64,000 nt of DNA from Effrenium voratum (Eukaryota > Sar > Dinophyceae > Suessiales > Symbiodiniaceae). The stretch lies in the NCBI GenBank assembly GCA_963377175.1, contig CAUJNA010002890.1, positions 1,620,010 through 1,684,009 of the forward strand, read 5' to 3'. This document shows positions 53,598-63,650 of the stretch, piece after piece. Positions within the stretch are counted from its first letter, which is position 1, and the number at the start of each line of letters is the position of its first letter. Position numbers and translations under genes: made by a program. Below the pieces are notes generated by a model. It was not told the origin of the DNA. It worked only from the letters and a program-made list of their open reading frames with translations, and made no database searches.

Positions 53598-53789
53598 TCA
53601 AAAAATGTGTAGCCCCAAAATGGGTTGGACAGGTAAACGGATATGGAACCAAACCTGCAGGTCCTGTGACCCATACCCTGGGAAATTAAAATTGACCCAT
53701 ATATTGCTTAAAACCATGTTCAACTAGGAGGCTGAGTGACACAATTGTTTGGCTAGGGAATCCTTGAAGACGTGGGGAGGTCCATTTTT

Positions 53790-54000
53790 TGGGCTCTCCT
53801 CAAACAGGAAAACCCAAAGCAAACCGACATCCATGTTGGGGATCTCCTCAAACACGAGAACCAAAGGAGAAACTGACATTCATGTTGGGGGTCTCCTCAA
53901 GCAGGAAAACCAAAAGGCAAACCGAAATCCATTTTGGGGGTCTCCTCAAACAAGAGAACCAAGAGCACAACTGAAATCCTTTTTGGGGGGTCTCATTCAA
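53790..54000. repeat. 49-bp tandem array, four units plus a partial
   Basis: ggctctcctcaaacagg-type unit starts at 53792, 53840, 53890, 53939 and 53989. Each unit ends in a gttgggg or tttgggg run. Its open frame (GSPQTGKPKANRHP style) is a repeat artefact. Confidence 0.85.
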
Positions 54001-54482
54001 AAATACGAACGAGCCACCCGCATGACGCTCCACCTTGGTTAAAACCTGTGCTAAAAAGGTTAACTCGACCGAACGGGGGACTTACTCGGGTTAACAACTT
54101 TTCGGCCATTCGACCCAAGTACTTCAGGGAATCCTGGATTCCTGAGGGAGGTGCAGGTGCTGGATCCACTTCCTATAATGGCCTCTTTGGTGGGATGGGC
54201 AGCCCAAGCATTAGAAAGGGGGTGCAGTGCTTTCTCGGCATGTCGAACACGTATTGGAAGGAATTCCCGGTCTACCGTTTGGGGAGTCCTCGGGGGGGGG
54301 GGGGGGGATTTTTCATCTTGGAAAGCGGGTGCGGAGTCAGATTCTGTCCAAGGAGCCGCAGTTAGCACGATGAATGTTTTTCCTGGAAGGTGTTTTTTTT
54401 CACGTGCCCCGATTATTTTTGGGGGACCCACAAAAACACCCGTGCACAAATTGCGACACAAATCCTCCCCGGGCTCCTTTGC

Positions 54483-54605
54483 CTAGGTCCCCCAGCTAGG
54501 TGCCCTTCTCTCCCCTTTCTTGGTTGGGAGGGTTCCCCTACTAAAATAGACGTCCTGAAAAAAGTTGGTACCAAGTTATTCTAACCAACCACCTCTACTG
54601 GAGGT
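54483..54605. mobile_element. family F introner-like element
   Basis: taggtcccccagctaggtgc and cacctctactggagg ends; aaatagacgtcctgaaaa inside. Partial 3' ends occur again at 54925-54945 and 55198-55249. Confidence 0.8.
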
Positions 54606-54724
54606 AGAAGTACTGGTGGCCCCATATCAATCAAGCCTTGTTTATGAATATGGGGGTGTTCCTGGTTTTAGTGGGGATTCATCACTGTTAGAGGGGAACA
54701 CCTTGTTAGGACTCCCAAAAACTC

Positions 54725-54830
54725 CCGGGCACAGCGAGCTCCTTTGCTGCAAGGGCCCCAACGCCCCCCCCCAAACCCCCCAAACCGTCAAACCCCCCCA
54801 ACTAACCCCCAACCCCCCCCTTCAGAAAAC
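54725..54830. repeat. C-rich block duplicated before the pore exon, copy 1
   Basis: ccccccaaaccgtcaaaccc and cccaactaacccccaaccc recur at 54978-55033 before the pore exon. Confidence 0.75.
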
Positions 54831-54952
54831 CACACACAGTGGAGTACCCTCAGAAAGAAAGACATACCCAAATGTCTCACGAATTTGTCTTACAATACAG
54901 CCCGCCCAACAATAATTGGTTGCACCTCTCTACTGGAGGACCTAGTTGCTGC

Positions 54953-55034
54953 AAGGTGCCAGACAGCTTCCCGGGAAACCCCCCAAAACCGCCCAAACCC
55001 CCCCAACTAACCCCCACCCCCCCCCCAACCCAAG
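54953..55034. repeat. C-rich block plus copied exon start, copy 2
   Basis: It begins with aaggtgccagacagc (54955-54969), the same 15 bases that open the pore exon at 55033, then repeats the C-rich tract of copy 1 up to the acceptor acccaag. Confidence 0.8.
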
Positions 55035-55110
55035 GTGCCAGACAGCATGTTCACCCTCTTCCGCGTGATGAGCGGTGCCCAGTCCGACTCCGAGTCTGCG
55101 GCCTTGGATA
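55035..55110 (+). CDS. channel exon, pore helix and selectivity-filter region
   Basis: After cccaacccaag the frame reads VPDSMFTLFRVMSGAQSDSE then SAALD. VPxSMFTLFRVM is the pore helix of voltage-gated Na+/Ca2+-type channels. With a GC donor (ggata|gccccg) it ends in phase 1 and joins the S6 exon to give ALDSIMDN. The residues after RVM are SGAQSD instead of the T-x-E/D-x-W type filter of many relatives. The frame hits a stop at 55125-55127 if unspliced. Confidence 0.85.
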
Positions 55111-55268
55111 GCCCCGCGGCTCTCTGAAGCGAACGGAAGCGGCAATGCCCGCCTCATTTTTTTTTGGTTTTCCGGGGTTGATTTGGCTAGGTTCAGAACA
55201 AAGGGTACCCTTATGCTAGCTGCTAACCTCTCTACTGGAGGACCTATAGATGGGAAACGTGGGAGAAT

Positions 55269-55380
55269 TACTTACTTCCTGATTTTCTGGACTTTAGTCA
55301 CTGCTTAGGTCCGGACCATTGTTTAGTGGCAAACAAACGGTTTGGGTACTTGTGTTGGAGAATCCACTCAGGAAGTGAGT
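55269..55380. mobile_element. family E TIR element
   Basis: acttacttcctgattttctgg and ccactcaggaagtgagt ends; ggaccattgtttagtggcaa inside. Confidence 0.8.
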
Positions 55381-55539
55381 TGTGGGGTGGATTTTTACAG
55401 GGAAAATAATAGAACACCACACAAACTTTGAGGGTTGCCCTATTTTGAGGAGCCCATATGTTATATTTTAGGGTAGACTCAATGTGAACCAGATTTTCTA
55501 TTTTAGGGTAGGCTAAATATGAGACAGAGTCAGAGTCAG

Positions 55540-56500
55540 AACCCCTCATTTTTGTGCATCTTTTCCAGGCCGCGGGCCAAGTTTGGGGAACTCGGGACCT
55601 GGGGGCAAGAGTTGGTTTGAGGACTGCAGACCCTCAGGCGCTGCCTTTTTGAGTGGAGACTCGAGACATATGAGTTGTATCTCATCAAACAGCTTAATCG
55701 AGTTCAGATATATCAAGTGTAGTTTGCAAATATCCAATACTGAACATGATTGGTTAAGACAATTCCTGGATAATGATAAAGTTCTATGATATGTTTAACT
55801 TGTGCCAATGAGAGATTGAGGACCACTCTGAAGATCGGTCATGTGTTATTTCTTAACAAGTATCACCGTATATACCCCGTTTTTCTCTGGGTGTGTTTGG
55901 GGGGTAGAGCAATCCTCCTTTGACATAAACACCGGCTCATCACGGAACAAACAGAACAAACACAAACAACAACATGTCAATGTGCAGTTTATTTCAAAGG
56001 GACACCAAAAGGACACCAGGCATTTTGGGCCTCATTCTGAGACAACGCCGCATGTGCCGTGGTCAGTACAACTTTTGCTTGCTGTAGTTAAAACCTGAAA
56101 GGCCATGACTGAGATTCGCATTCTGGACCACAATGCATCATTGCCATTGACTAAAATGATGAATCAAGTAAAATGTTCAAAAACTAGGTTTAGGATTGAT
56201 CGTTGATTAAAGATAGGTTTTGGAATGGATAATTTCAACCTCTGGTGCTTGTGGAGGGTTAGTGGATTTCACCCCGGAACGCCTTCAAACTACCTAACTG
56301 AGGGGAAGCTGATTTGAAGGGGTCGGCGCTACCACCCGTCCGGGCATCAAATGATTTAGGGACAAAAGGGATAGGGGATATGTTGGGTCATGTGACAGAA
56401 ATCCAGTGAAGGCGAAGGGGGGGGTCCCAATCCACTCTTTTGCAGGAAATGAATGCACGTCTGGCGGATCCCAATGGTCACCTACCGTTGCTCTACGTCA
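55540..56500. other. intron stretch without family elements or exon
   Basis: More AT-rich than the surroundings; no TIR family and no coding island recognised. It belongs to the long intron between the pore and S6 exons. Confidence 0.45.
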
Positions 56501-56504
56501 AGGG

Positions 56505-56634
56505 GGCGATCGGGTACCTAGTAAGTGGTTAGTAAGCCTGGTTATAACCCGCTCATCATGCTTATAAGTCTCATGTTGGTTATAGCCAGGCCTACTCACC
56601 ACTTACGAAGTACCGAATCGATCGCCCCTTAGAG
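56505..56634. mobile_element. family B TIR element
   Basis: gggggcgatcgggtaccta and accgaatcgatcgcccctta ends; gtaagcctggttataaccc and ggttatagccaggcctac form the inner stems. Confidence 0.85.
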
Positions 56635-57179
56635 TTAGGCACTCAAACAGGGCTGAAAGCAACAGCCACTTCGGCCAACGTACCCTCTACATGTACGCAG
56701 CCACGTGGCCGCTAGGGACCAGCGATCTTGTTCAGTTTTTTGAACTTCCGCAACAGGCCATCTGAAATGCGAGCAACGAGACTAAATGGGTCGTGGTCCC
56801 TATTTTTTCAAGTAGCCCAGGTGATATGCCCAACAGCCCCGCAAGATCCTGGAACCCTCCTTTTGATCTCTCACAGAAAGCCGTGAATCTCTGATTGCCG
56901 ATTTCTGGGCCTATCAACCCAAAAGGTGATGACTAAGCCTGGGTGGCATCCTCAACAGCCCCGCAAACCCGAAGCTGCCCCAAGCCGCCCCTTCTCGCCC
57001 CTGTCGACCCAAAAGGCTATTCAGCTGTTGGGGAAAAACTCAAAAAACAACTAACATTCAACTGGTGGTTTTCTTTAAGCAACTTCTCAAGACTCTTGAC
57101 CAGCAAGCTCTGGACATGGTCCCCTTTTTGAATTGCCAGAAGCCTTCCTTTGCTGATGCACACAGTCAACACCAGCTAA

Positions 57180-57285
57180 AACCACCCCCCAAAAGAGGCT
57201 AACCTCAAAACCAGGTGGTAACACCAGCCAAAACCACCCCCCGCCCCCCCCCCCGCCCAAAAAAAGCTGGCAACCTCAAACCGGT
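57180..57285. repeat. aaaaccacccccc tandem duplicate
   Basis: caccagctaaaaccaccccc...aaagaggctaacctcaaa is followed by a second copy caccagccaaaaccaccccc...aaagctggcaacctcaaa. Confidence 0.75.
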
Positions 57286-57459
57286 TCCCTTTTAAGCAAC
57301 CCGTTTCTTTCAGATCACTCCGGAGCGACTCGGGATTCGTGGTTCGCCTTCACCCCACAGACCTCCAGTGGCTTTTTTGGCTTAAAGACGCATCCGGCAC
57401 TCATCTTTTGTTGATTGCCTTGTCAATTGGACGCAAATGCATGTGGATCAAAACCGTTT

Positions 57460-57575
57460 TGGGATCCCATTTTGGGGTAGGTGAATTCACCACCCATTTT
57501 AGAACTTATTCAAGTGGGGATTGGGATGTTCACTGGGGGGTAACCGGGATTTTGACTCATGGCCAAATATGTTTG
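57460..57575 (-). mobile_element. element paired in inverse orientation with 62311
   Basis: ttggggtaggtgaattcacc and ggggattgggatgttcactg are reverse complements of words at 62311-62435. A third relative is at 13270-13390. Confidence 0.65.
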
Positions 57576-57747
57576 GAAAACGTTAGAGGGGCTATCTTTG
57601 TTTAATTGTTGGTTGTTGACTCAAGACTCCATAGGAAACAGCCAGCATTGCTGAGGTCCCCGGTATTTGTTTGTTTTTTCTGCAACATACAAAGCAACTG
57701 GCTTCGTGTCAGTATGCTGGCGTCTCTTTCTTGCAAGCATTTCTTAG

Positions 57748-57839
57748 GCATCATGGACAACATCCCGACCTTCAAGTTCGCCTTCGTCTTCTTTATGGTC
57801 ACCAGCAGTTGGACTCTTCTCTCCATCCTGACCGCAGTG
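57748..57839 (+). CDS. channel exon, S6 pore-lining helix
   Basis: After atttcttag the frame reads IMDNIPTFKFAFVFFMVTSS then WTLLSILTAV. FKFAFVFFMV..LLSILTAVV is a classic S6 with the conserved N/S-I-L-T-A-V end. It ends at a GC donor (gcagtg|gcagct) in phase 0, and the next exon at 59406 continues VSENM. This is the most certain coding exon in the window. Confidence 0.9.
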
Positions 57840-58139
57840 GCAGCTCGGAGGAATCGAGTTGCTCCAGAGGCAAAGTTTCTGATTCTTACTTCCAGCACCC
57901 CCCAATGGCTGGCCAATTGCCGGCACATCGATTTTGGGCAAAACGATGTCACTTTATGTCTAAGTGACTGCAAAAGCAATTTGCTATCAATTATCACTCA
58001 TCTGTACTTAGTGCAATTTGTGCAATGATACAAGTGACCTTTCAAGGTCCTTTGGAATGGGGTTGCAGGGGAAAGGGGAGAGCAGCTAATTTGAGGTTTG
58101 GAGGGCAAGTTTGAGGTTGGGAGGGGTTCTTGAGGAGCG

Positions 58140-58460
58140 TGTCACGGCGTGTCACTGCGTGTCGGGGGGTGGCCAATTGCCGGCACATGTACGTTGAACG
58201 GTCACTTTTTTGGGATATGAGCGTGTCATCAGCGTGTCGCCCCCCCTCCCCCCCCACCGTTGCATGTGCAATGATCATACATGCCAGCCCAACCCCTCAA
58301 TTGGATCCCCTCTAGTATCCGGAAGTGACGTTTCAACAAAAGTGACTTTTCACTGCACTTTGATGATGGCAAAAAAAACCATGTGACTACAAAACTATTT
58401 TTAAGCAAGTGCTGGTCAATTGCCGGCACTTCACCCGGGACGCCAATTACCGGCCATCGG
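58140..58460. other. intron stretch with a repeated 'gccaattgccggcac' word
   Basis: ggccaattgccggcacat occurs at 57911 (inside the unspliced S6 frame) and 58172; related gtcaattgccggcacttc is at 58417. They mark a dispersed repeat rather than an exon. Confidence 0.4.
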
Positions 58461-59329
58461 GGGGGCCTGGTTGTTGTTGTATTTGTGTAGGGACACCATT
58501 CGACTTGGTAGATATGGGCCTAAACAAGTCAGGGCTGGTGCGCTGCTTGGGAAGCGAGCAGCAAGTTTTTGCCATCATTGATGGCAGACTGTTTCGGAGG
58601 ACTTTCAACGGCCGCACAAAGATGGCCCCGGTTGCTAAGCAGCGGCACTATGTGTCCCTTTAAAAAAATAAAAATAATACCTTTGAACACCACGCAAGCA
58701 AAAGTGGCCGTCCCTATGGGACAAATCTACGAAGGGTCCAAAACTGTCCCCGTTCAAAAAACTGAAGCTTGTTTCCCTTTGAAATCAATCCAGCACAAGC
58801 GTTTCCTTGTCTCCGTCAAACTCATCAAACAACCCACAAAAGGGGGCGGGTGTTTGTTGGGCTGCTTATTCCCAAGCATCCCTTGGTGCCAAACAACCAC
58901 ATGTTTGACCCTTACATGCTCGAAAGTTACTTGGCCCCCGAATAACAATAGGAAGTTGTCCCCCCCCTCCATTGGAAAGTTTCTGTATTTGGAGTGGGGT
59001 CCTTATTTTAGGGCAGGGCCGGCATCCTCAGAAGAAACCAAAAAGCCTCGCACGCCTTCCCTCTAGCGTAGTTTCAGGGTCCACGTAAATCCTAGACAGT
59101 GCTTCCAGGCAAGCCGCTATAGCAGGTAATCGCCCTCTAGCCCAGCGGTTCCATCTACCTGTCTAGCAGGTATCCAAGCAAACCACTCTTGCAAAACCAA
59201 GAGGAAAATTGCTTGTTGCCTAGTATAGAGGTAACTTGAATCCATACACGTGGCTTCCCCTAGTTACCGACTAAGTGGCTTGCCTGGAAGTGCGAATCTA
59301 TTTGTTGCCCCTTCTCCCTCCGGCCTCCC

Positions 59330-59398
59330 TCTTGCTCCCCCCCCCCCTTTCCCCCTCCGGCCTCTCCCCCCCCCCCCCGTCCCCCCTCCGGCCTCACG
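59330..59398. repeat. polypyrimidine block before the post-S6 exon
   Basis: C runs with ccctccggcctc repeated four times end just before the acceptor at 59405; it may act as a strong polypyrimidine tract. Confidence 0.7.
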
Positions 59399-59405
59399 CG
59401 CTCAG

Positions 59406-59460
59406 GTGAGCGAGAACATGATCTCCACCACAGCAGTCCAAGAGAAGGCTCGGCCCTCCT
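59406..59460 (+). CDS. channel exon, post-S6 cytosolic segment
   Basis: After cacgcgctcag the frame reads VSENMISTTAVQEKARPS. V-S/T-E-N-M following LTAV is the hallmark after S6 in protist and dinoflagellate channels. It continues the S6 exon in phase 0 and ends at a consensus-like GT donor (tcct|gtgaga) in phase 1. Confidence 0.85.
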
Positions 59461-59505
59461 GTGAGAAAAGCCGCCGTTTTTTTTCCATTTTTGGGTTCCC
59501 TTTAC

Positions 59506-59573
59506 TAGGTCCCCCAGTTGTGCCCTTTTACCCTTTTTTGGGGGAGGGCTCCCCTACTAAACTAGACTACAAA
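59506..59573. mobile_element. family F element, 5' part only
   Basis: aggtcccccagttgtgccc to ctactaaactagactac; the 3' half is replaced by a family I copy. Confidence 0.7.
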
Positions 59574-59574
59574 A

Positions 59575-59793
59575 TGGGTATGGGTCAAAATGAAACCATC
59601 AGGGGACCGCAGGCTTTAGTTTTTGTTTCCATTTACCAGAGCTCCCTTCTCAGGGCTCCTTAAAAGATACATTTTGCCCATTTGAAACATGGCTTTTTCC
59701 ACCAAAATAAAGGGACACCACCATCTACAAGGCAATGTTCAGGTGTATAATGTAAGGACCCCTGCTTCTAGATACCTATTTTTGACGCACACC
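59575..59793. mobile_element. family I element with nested gggctcc repeat
   Basis: gggtatgggtcaaaatg and tttgacgcacaccca are the outer ends. The gggctccttaaaagat repeat (see 44325) lies inside. Confidence 0.6.
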
Positions 59794-60189
59794 CAATTTT
59801 TTCAGGGGGTTCCCTTTAGCAATCAACTGCCAAACGAGGTGCCCTTTTTTGCGGCTGGACAGGTTGAGGTCAGGTGGCTTCTGTCTCTTAAGAGGGGAGG
59901 GGCCTTTGGTGCCCCTCCTGTCCTTGTACCCAGCTTTGGGTAGCTGATTTTAGAGGGGGCTCCCTCCATCCTATTGAGGGTGCCCTTTTTTTCATTTTTT
60001 TGAGAAACCAGCGAAAACACGCATCTTGGGCTTGTTTTCAACCGGAAACAAACAAATAGGAAATCAGCTATGAGTCAATGAGCGTTCGGGGGGTGGGGTT
60101 TGGTGTCAGACCAGAGGATTCCATTTCCGTTTTGTGACTTACCCTCCTTCTGTTACTCTGGATGGTTGCAAACTCCTTTTCGCACCTAA

Positions 60190-60290
60190 GAAACCGTGGT
60201 TTCCGATGATTCCCAGATAAATACCAACCAACGTTCTGGTTTCAACCATGGTTTCAGTGTGGTGCAGAATTGCGTGCTTCCGCAGTATCA
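60190..60290 (-). mobile_element. family L element, inverted
   Basis: tttcgcacctaagaaacc and accaaccaacgttctggttt with ccgcagtatcacgg; it reads as the reverse complement of parts of the 18860 copy. Confidence 0.55.
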
Positions 60291-60479
60291 CGGGACCTAC
60301 CAAAGAAGATCTTGATTCAAGAGGAGCAATGACTTTCCGGCTCCACAGGGGAGGGTAAAGCGATGTGCCCAGCTGGAGTCACACGGGTGTGTCTTCTTTT
60401 AGGGACCTCTCGAATAAATACAGAAAAGGTTCTCCTTTTGTGTTCCCTAGCCACTAAAAGGGGGCGCCGGCCACCGGGG

Positions 60480-60580
60480 GTTAGGCTCTGACCCTTGAAA
60501 AATGGTTGGTCAACGACCCCGAAATCATGGGTTCATGGACCAACCATTTTTGATTCGGGTCAGAAGGCGAATTTAGGTGA
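60480..60580. mobile_element. family C element, left end eroded
   Basis: ctgacccttgaaaaatggtt to gggtcagaaggcgaatttag. It keeps tttttgattcgggtcag. Confidence 0.7.
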
Positions 60581-60679
60581 ACATAAAAAAAAACCTGGCA
60601 CATGCAAACTACTACCTGGTGGTCCACTGGTTTAGCTTTGACCACAGGTGGCACGACACAGCGCTATGTTTGCTTCCAG

Positions 60680-60770
60680 ATCCGTGCCAGGAGATCCAGC
60701 TCATGTCCGAAGAAGAAGACAGGACCCGGACCGGTCGACCGATCGACTGGGAAAATATCGCCCAGCTGCA
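60680..60770 (+). CDS. channel exon candidate, acidic C-terminal segment
   Basis: The frame reads EIQLMSEEEDRTRTGRPIDW then ENIAQLQKKW. Using the acceptor tgcttccag at 60679, it joins the 59460 donor in phase (a codon split t|at). The acidic helix suits the link between S6 and the EF-hand region. A GT donor at 60737 (gaccg|gtcgac) could shorten it. Confidence 0.6.
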
Positions 60771-60837
60771 GAAGAAGTGGGCGGCATGCTCTACCCCAAA
60801 ATGGAACCATTGGTGTTGACCCACAGCCAAATGTGTT

Positions 60838-60940
60838 CCTCACTTCCCGAGTTGGAGTTCATCTTATTTTTTTTGCGAAGACCATTTTCGTGGTAAACAA
60901 CCAGATTGGACGTGTTTGGCCAATCCACTTTGGAAATGAG
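60838..60940. mobile_element. family E TIR element
   Basis: ctcacttcccgagttgga and ccactttggaaatgagg ends; gaagaccattttcgtggtaa inside. Confidence 0.75.
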
Positions 60941-61369
60941 GTTCAAACAAATTGCCGAGCGCTTTTTGCATTGCAGCAAGAAAACATACCGAGCCTCAAA
61001 GACTCACGCAGAGTACTTGGGTAAATCACCGCAAGCGGCTTGCTCCCCTCTTCGCGAAGGGGTATATCCCTCTAAGAACACTGGGTTGGGAATAAAGAAG
61101 CGGGTAGACTCCAGGCACATGTCAAGTCCCGCGTTCAGTGGAGTTCACCTTGCTTCTGGCGATACCCCTTGGCCTCATTCTTCATCTCCTTCTGCCCCTT
61201 TGAAAGTATATTCATGACCCCATTGTTTGTTGGTAATCACCCCATTTTGCAAGTAATGGAGGCTCTAGGTGGGTTGTTCTTAGGTGAACTTCCTAGCTTG
61301 GTGAATCGCATACCCCAATATGAGCTTCGGAGTTCGTTCCACTCGATCCGATGGCGACTTTCGCTCGAG

Positions 61370-61424
61370 GAGAAAACACATCGCGGACCTCAAGGAGCTG
61401 TTTCAAGAGATCAACATCACCGGC
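61370..61424 (+). CDS. channel exon, first half of a C-terminal EF-hand
   Basis: After tcgctcgag the frame reads RKHIADLKELFQEINITG and ends at a GT donor (ccggc|gtggct) in phase 0. It provides the entering helix (LKELF) and the first loop residues. The loop is completed by the exon at 62442 (DGIVRERD). Confidence 0.65.
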
Positions 61425-61475
61425 GTGGCTCGGCCCCCTTTTTCTTTCGGTTTCTGCCCACAGAAAGAGCTTGTC

Positions 61476-61540
61476 TCTACCTGGAGTCTCCATGACCCCT
61501 AAAAATAGTGTGTGACCCGAGTGGCGTGGAGACTCCGGGC
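61476..61540. mobile_element. family C element, shortened
   Basis: tacctggagtctccatgac and cgtggagactccgggc with the middle reduced to about 25 bp. Confidence 0.7.
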
Positions 61541-61638
61541 AAACGGGACCGAACAAGGTGTGGTTCTCGTTTGCGTTCCTTGAAACCAACCCAAAAGCAC
61601 AACTAAATGGCCCTGCAAAGAAACAATGTTGGGCTGCA

Positions 61639-61735
61639 CTACCTGGAGTCTCCATGACCCTTTAAAAAGTGGTCCATGACCCTTTTAATTTGGGAAACGG
61701 CCCCATTGTTCAAGGGTCATGGAGACTCCAGGTAG
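61639..61735. mobile_element. family C TIR element
   Basis: tacctggagtctccatgac and gtcatggagactccaggta are perfect inverted ends. Confidence 0.85.
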
Positions 61736-62310
61736 GCCTTAGTCGCAACCAAGCTTCTATTGGGGTTCGGGGGGGCCCTATTGGGCCCAAAACAATCATG
61801 GCGCCTGGAGAAACCCTGCTTGGAAGGGGGAAAGTGCCCCTGCGAACAACACACCACAAGGCCCCTGGCTGCTTTTTGATTTCTTGATTTGACGTTTGGG
61901 GATTATTTGGCCTTAAGGCTTAGCCGCCCCCAGCTCTTGTCCCCAGATGTGGAACGGTTGCGGATTAGTGGTTCCCTTCGTAGGTTATAACGAAAGAAGG
62001 GGACCAAGCTTCCCAGATCCAAGTGCCAGTTGAGTAAAGTACTGATGCCGCAAACATTGCGAGTAAACCAAACACTCAACCACAAACTTTGGCAAATTTG
62101 GCAAATTGCAGGGCTGCCTTCCCCTTGCGTGAAAGGGGTATCTACCGTACCTTGATTACACGCAATGGACTTAGGTTCATTCCATTTTTCGACCCCAAAG
62201 ACTGAACAGGATTGATGTCCCAGGAGAACCTGTGAGAAGTCTACCTTGGATTTCTGGGCAGTCTACCCTGCGTTTAACTCCACCTTGGGTCTAGATGTCT
62301 TGGAGTGATA

Positions 62311-62435
62311 TGGCTATGGGTCAAAACCCCGTACCCCCAGTGAACATCCCCATCCCCACTAAAATCGGTTCTAACATGGTGGTGAATTCACCTACCCCAA
62401 ACTGGGATTTCATGGGTGTTGGCCATATGTGGTGC
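62311..62435 (+). mobile_element. element paired in inverse orientation with 57460
   Basis: gatatggctatgggtcaaaa and gtgttggccatatg are inverted ends; cagtgaacatccccatcccc and ggtgaattcacctacccc match the 57460 copy in reverse. It ends 6 bp before the EF-hand exon. Confidence 0.7.
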
Positions 62436-62441
62436 TCCGAG

Positions 62442-62541
62442 GATGGCATTGTGCGAGAGAGAGACCTCACCCGATTTCTCCGGGACACCTCGAACGCCCA
62501 GCAGCGGCTCGGATGGTTTGTCAAAGCCGTAAAAGGCGCAT
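62442..62541 (+). CDS. channel exon, second half of the EF-hand and exiting helix
   Basis: After gctccgag the frame reads DGIVRERDLTRFLRDTSNAQ then QRLGWFVKAVKG. Joined in phase 0 to the previous exon the loop reads NITGDGIVRERD, with N at 1, D at 5, G at 6, V at 8 and D at 12: an EF-hand with weakened ligands. The exon ends at a GT donor (gcgcat|gtgacg) or runs to the F element at 62553, where the frame meets TAG. Confidence 0.65.
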
Positions 62542-62552
62542 GTGACGCGTTC

Positions 62553-62678
62553 TAGGTCCCCCAGCTAGGTGCCCTTTGGTACCTTTTTGTTTTTTTGTTG
62601 GGAGGGTTCCCCTACTAAAATAGACTACAGAAAAAGGTTGGCACCAACTTATTCAAACCTCTTTACTGGAGGACCTAG
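62553..62678. mobile_element. family F introner-like element after the EF-hand exon
   Basis: aggtcccccagctaggtgcc and ctttactggaggacctag ends; ggttcccctactaaaatagac inside. A complete copy 12 bp after an assigned exon. Confidence 0.8.
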
Positions 62679-63409
62679 CGTGTTGCGAAATGCGATTCGC
62701 CCTGCTTGGTTGGTGTTTCAAGCGACAATGACAAAGAAGCAGAATTGTCCATATGTTTTTTTGGAAACATAATGGAAGTATTCTGGGATTCAATGTTCCT
62801 ATGGTTAATCGAGATTCCGAAGAAAGTTGATGTGTTTCAAGAGGAAAAGGGTGGACAAGCTCCTTTGGGTTGGTACCAAAGGGGAAACCAAAACGAAGCC
62901 AACCAGTCCAGAGAGCTACTGTTTAAGGATGGAGTTTTGGAGTCATGCCAAGTTAGTAAGTGGAAAGGCCTGGGTTCAACACCACTATTAGGTTTCTAAC
63001 AACTTGATAACTCGGCCGAACACTGAAACGTTCGGTCTCTTCAGCTGTCCATTCCTGGGTTTGGCTCATGTTCGGAGAAGGATCCCAGAGAATGGGGAAG
63101 CTGCACCGTACCATTAAACGAATTGCGCAAAGGGACCCAATTTAGACCCAGTTGCCCAGTGGTGCGCTTTGTTTTTTTTGCTCTTTTTGTGGGGGGGATG
63201 GTTTTCCCTTTAAAGTCAACCAAACAAAAAAGGATGCCTTTTTTTTCCCCATGGCCACAGGGCATCTGAGGTGGTTGTATGAACTCAATCATTGTGTGAA
63301 TGGTGGCCTGCGTGAATCCCAGGCTACAGCTGAGGGTGTGTTTTTTGTTGACGGTACCCCTTTTTGGTAGTGTTTTAAATGGAAAGCAAAGGCCAAAACC
63401 ACTCATTTT

Positions 63410-63615
63410 TCCTTCCCCATTCTTTCCAGGGATCCTTCTTTCTAGAAAACCTCCGGAAACCCCGGGAAAACGGATCTGGTTTTTGGAAAGAACGATCGTT
63501 GAAAAGAATGGACAAGGAATCAAACCCTGGGAATTTGACTTTTTGCCAACTAATGGGTTTTCCATTCAACCACTAAAAGTTTCACTTTTAGCAGGGGAGC
63601 AGAAAGCAACGAGGT
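63410..63615. repeat. family G repeat with its upstream partner
   Basis: ggatccttctttctagaaaa through ggaatcaaaccctggg, then tgccaactaatgggttttcc and cttttagcaggggagcag. It repeats 3340-3560 with the two halves in the other order. Confidence 0.65.
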
Positions 63616-63650
63616 TTGGGGGGTGCGCCAAAAAAAGCAATGTATCCCAG

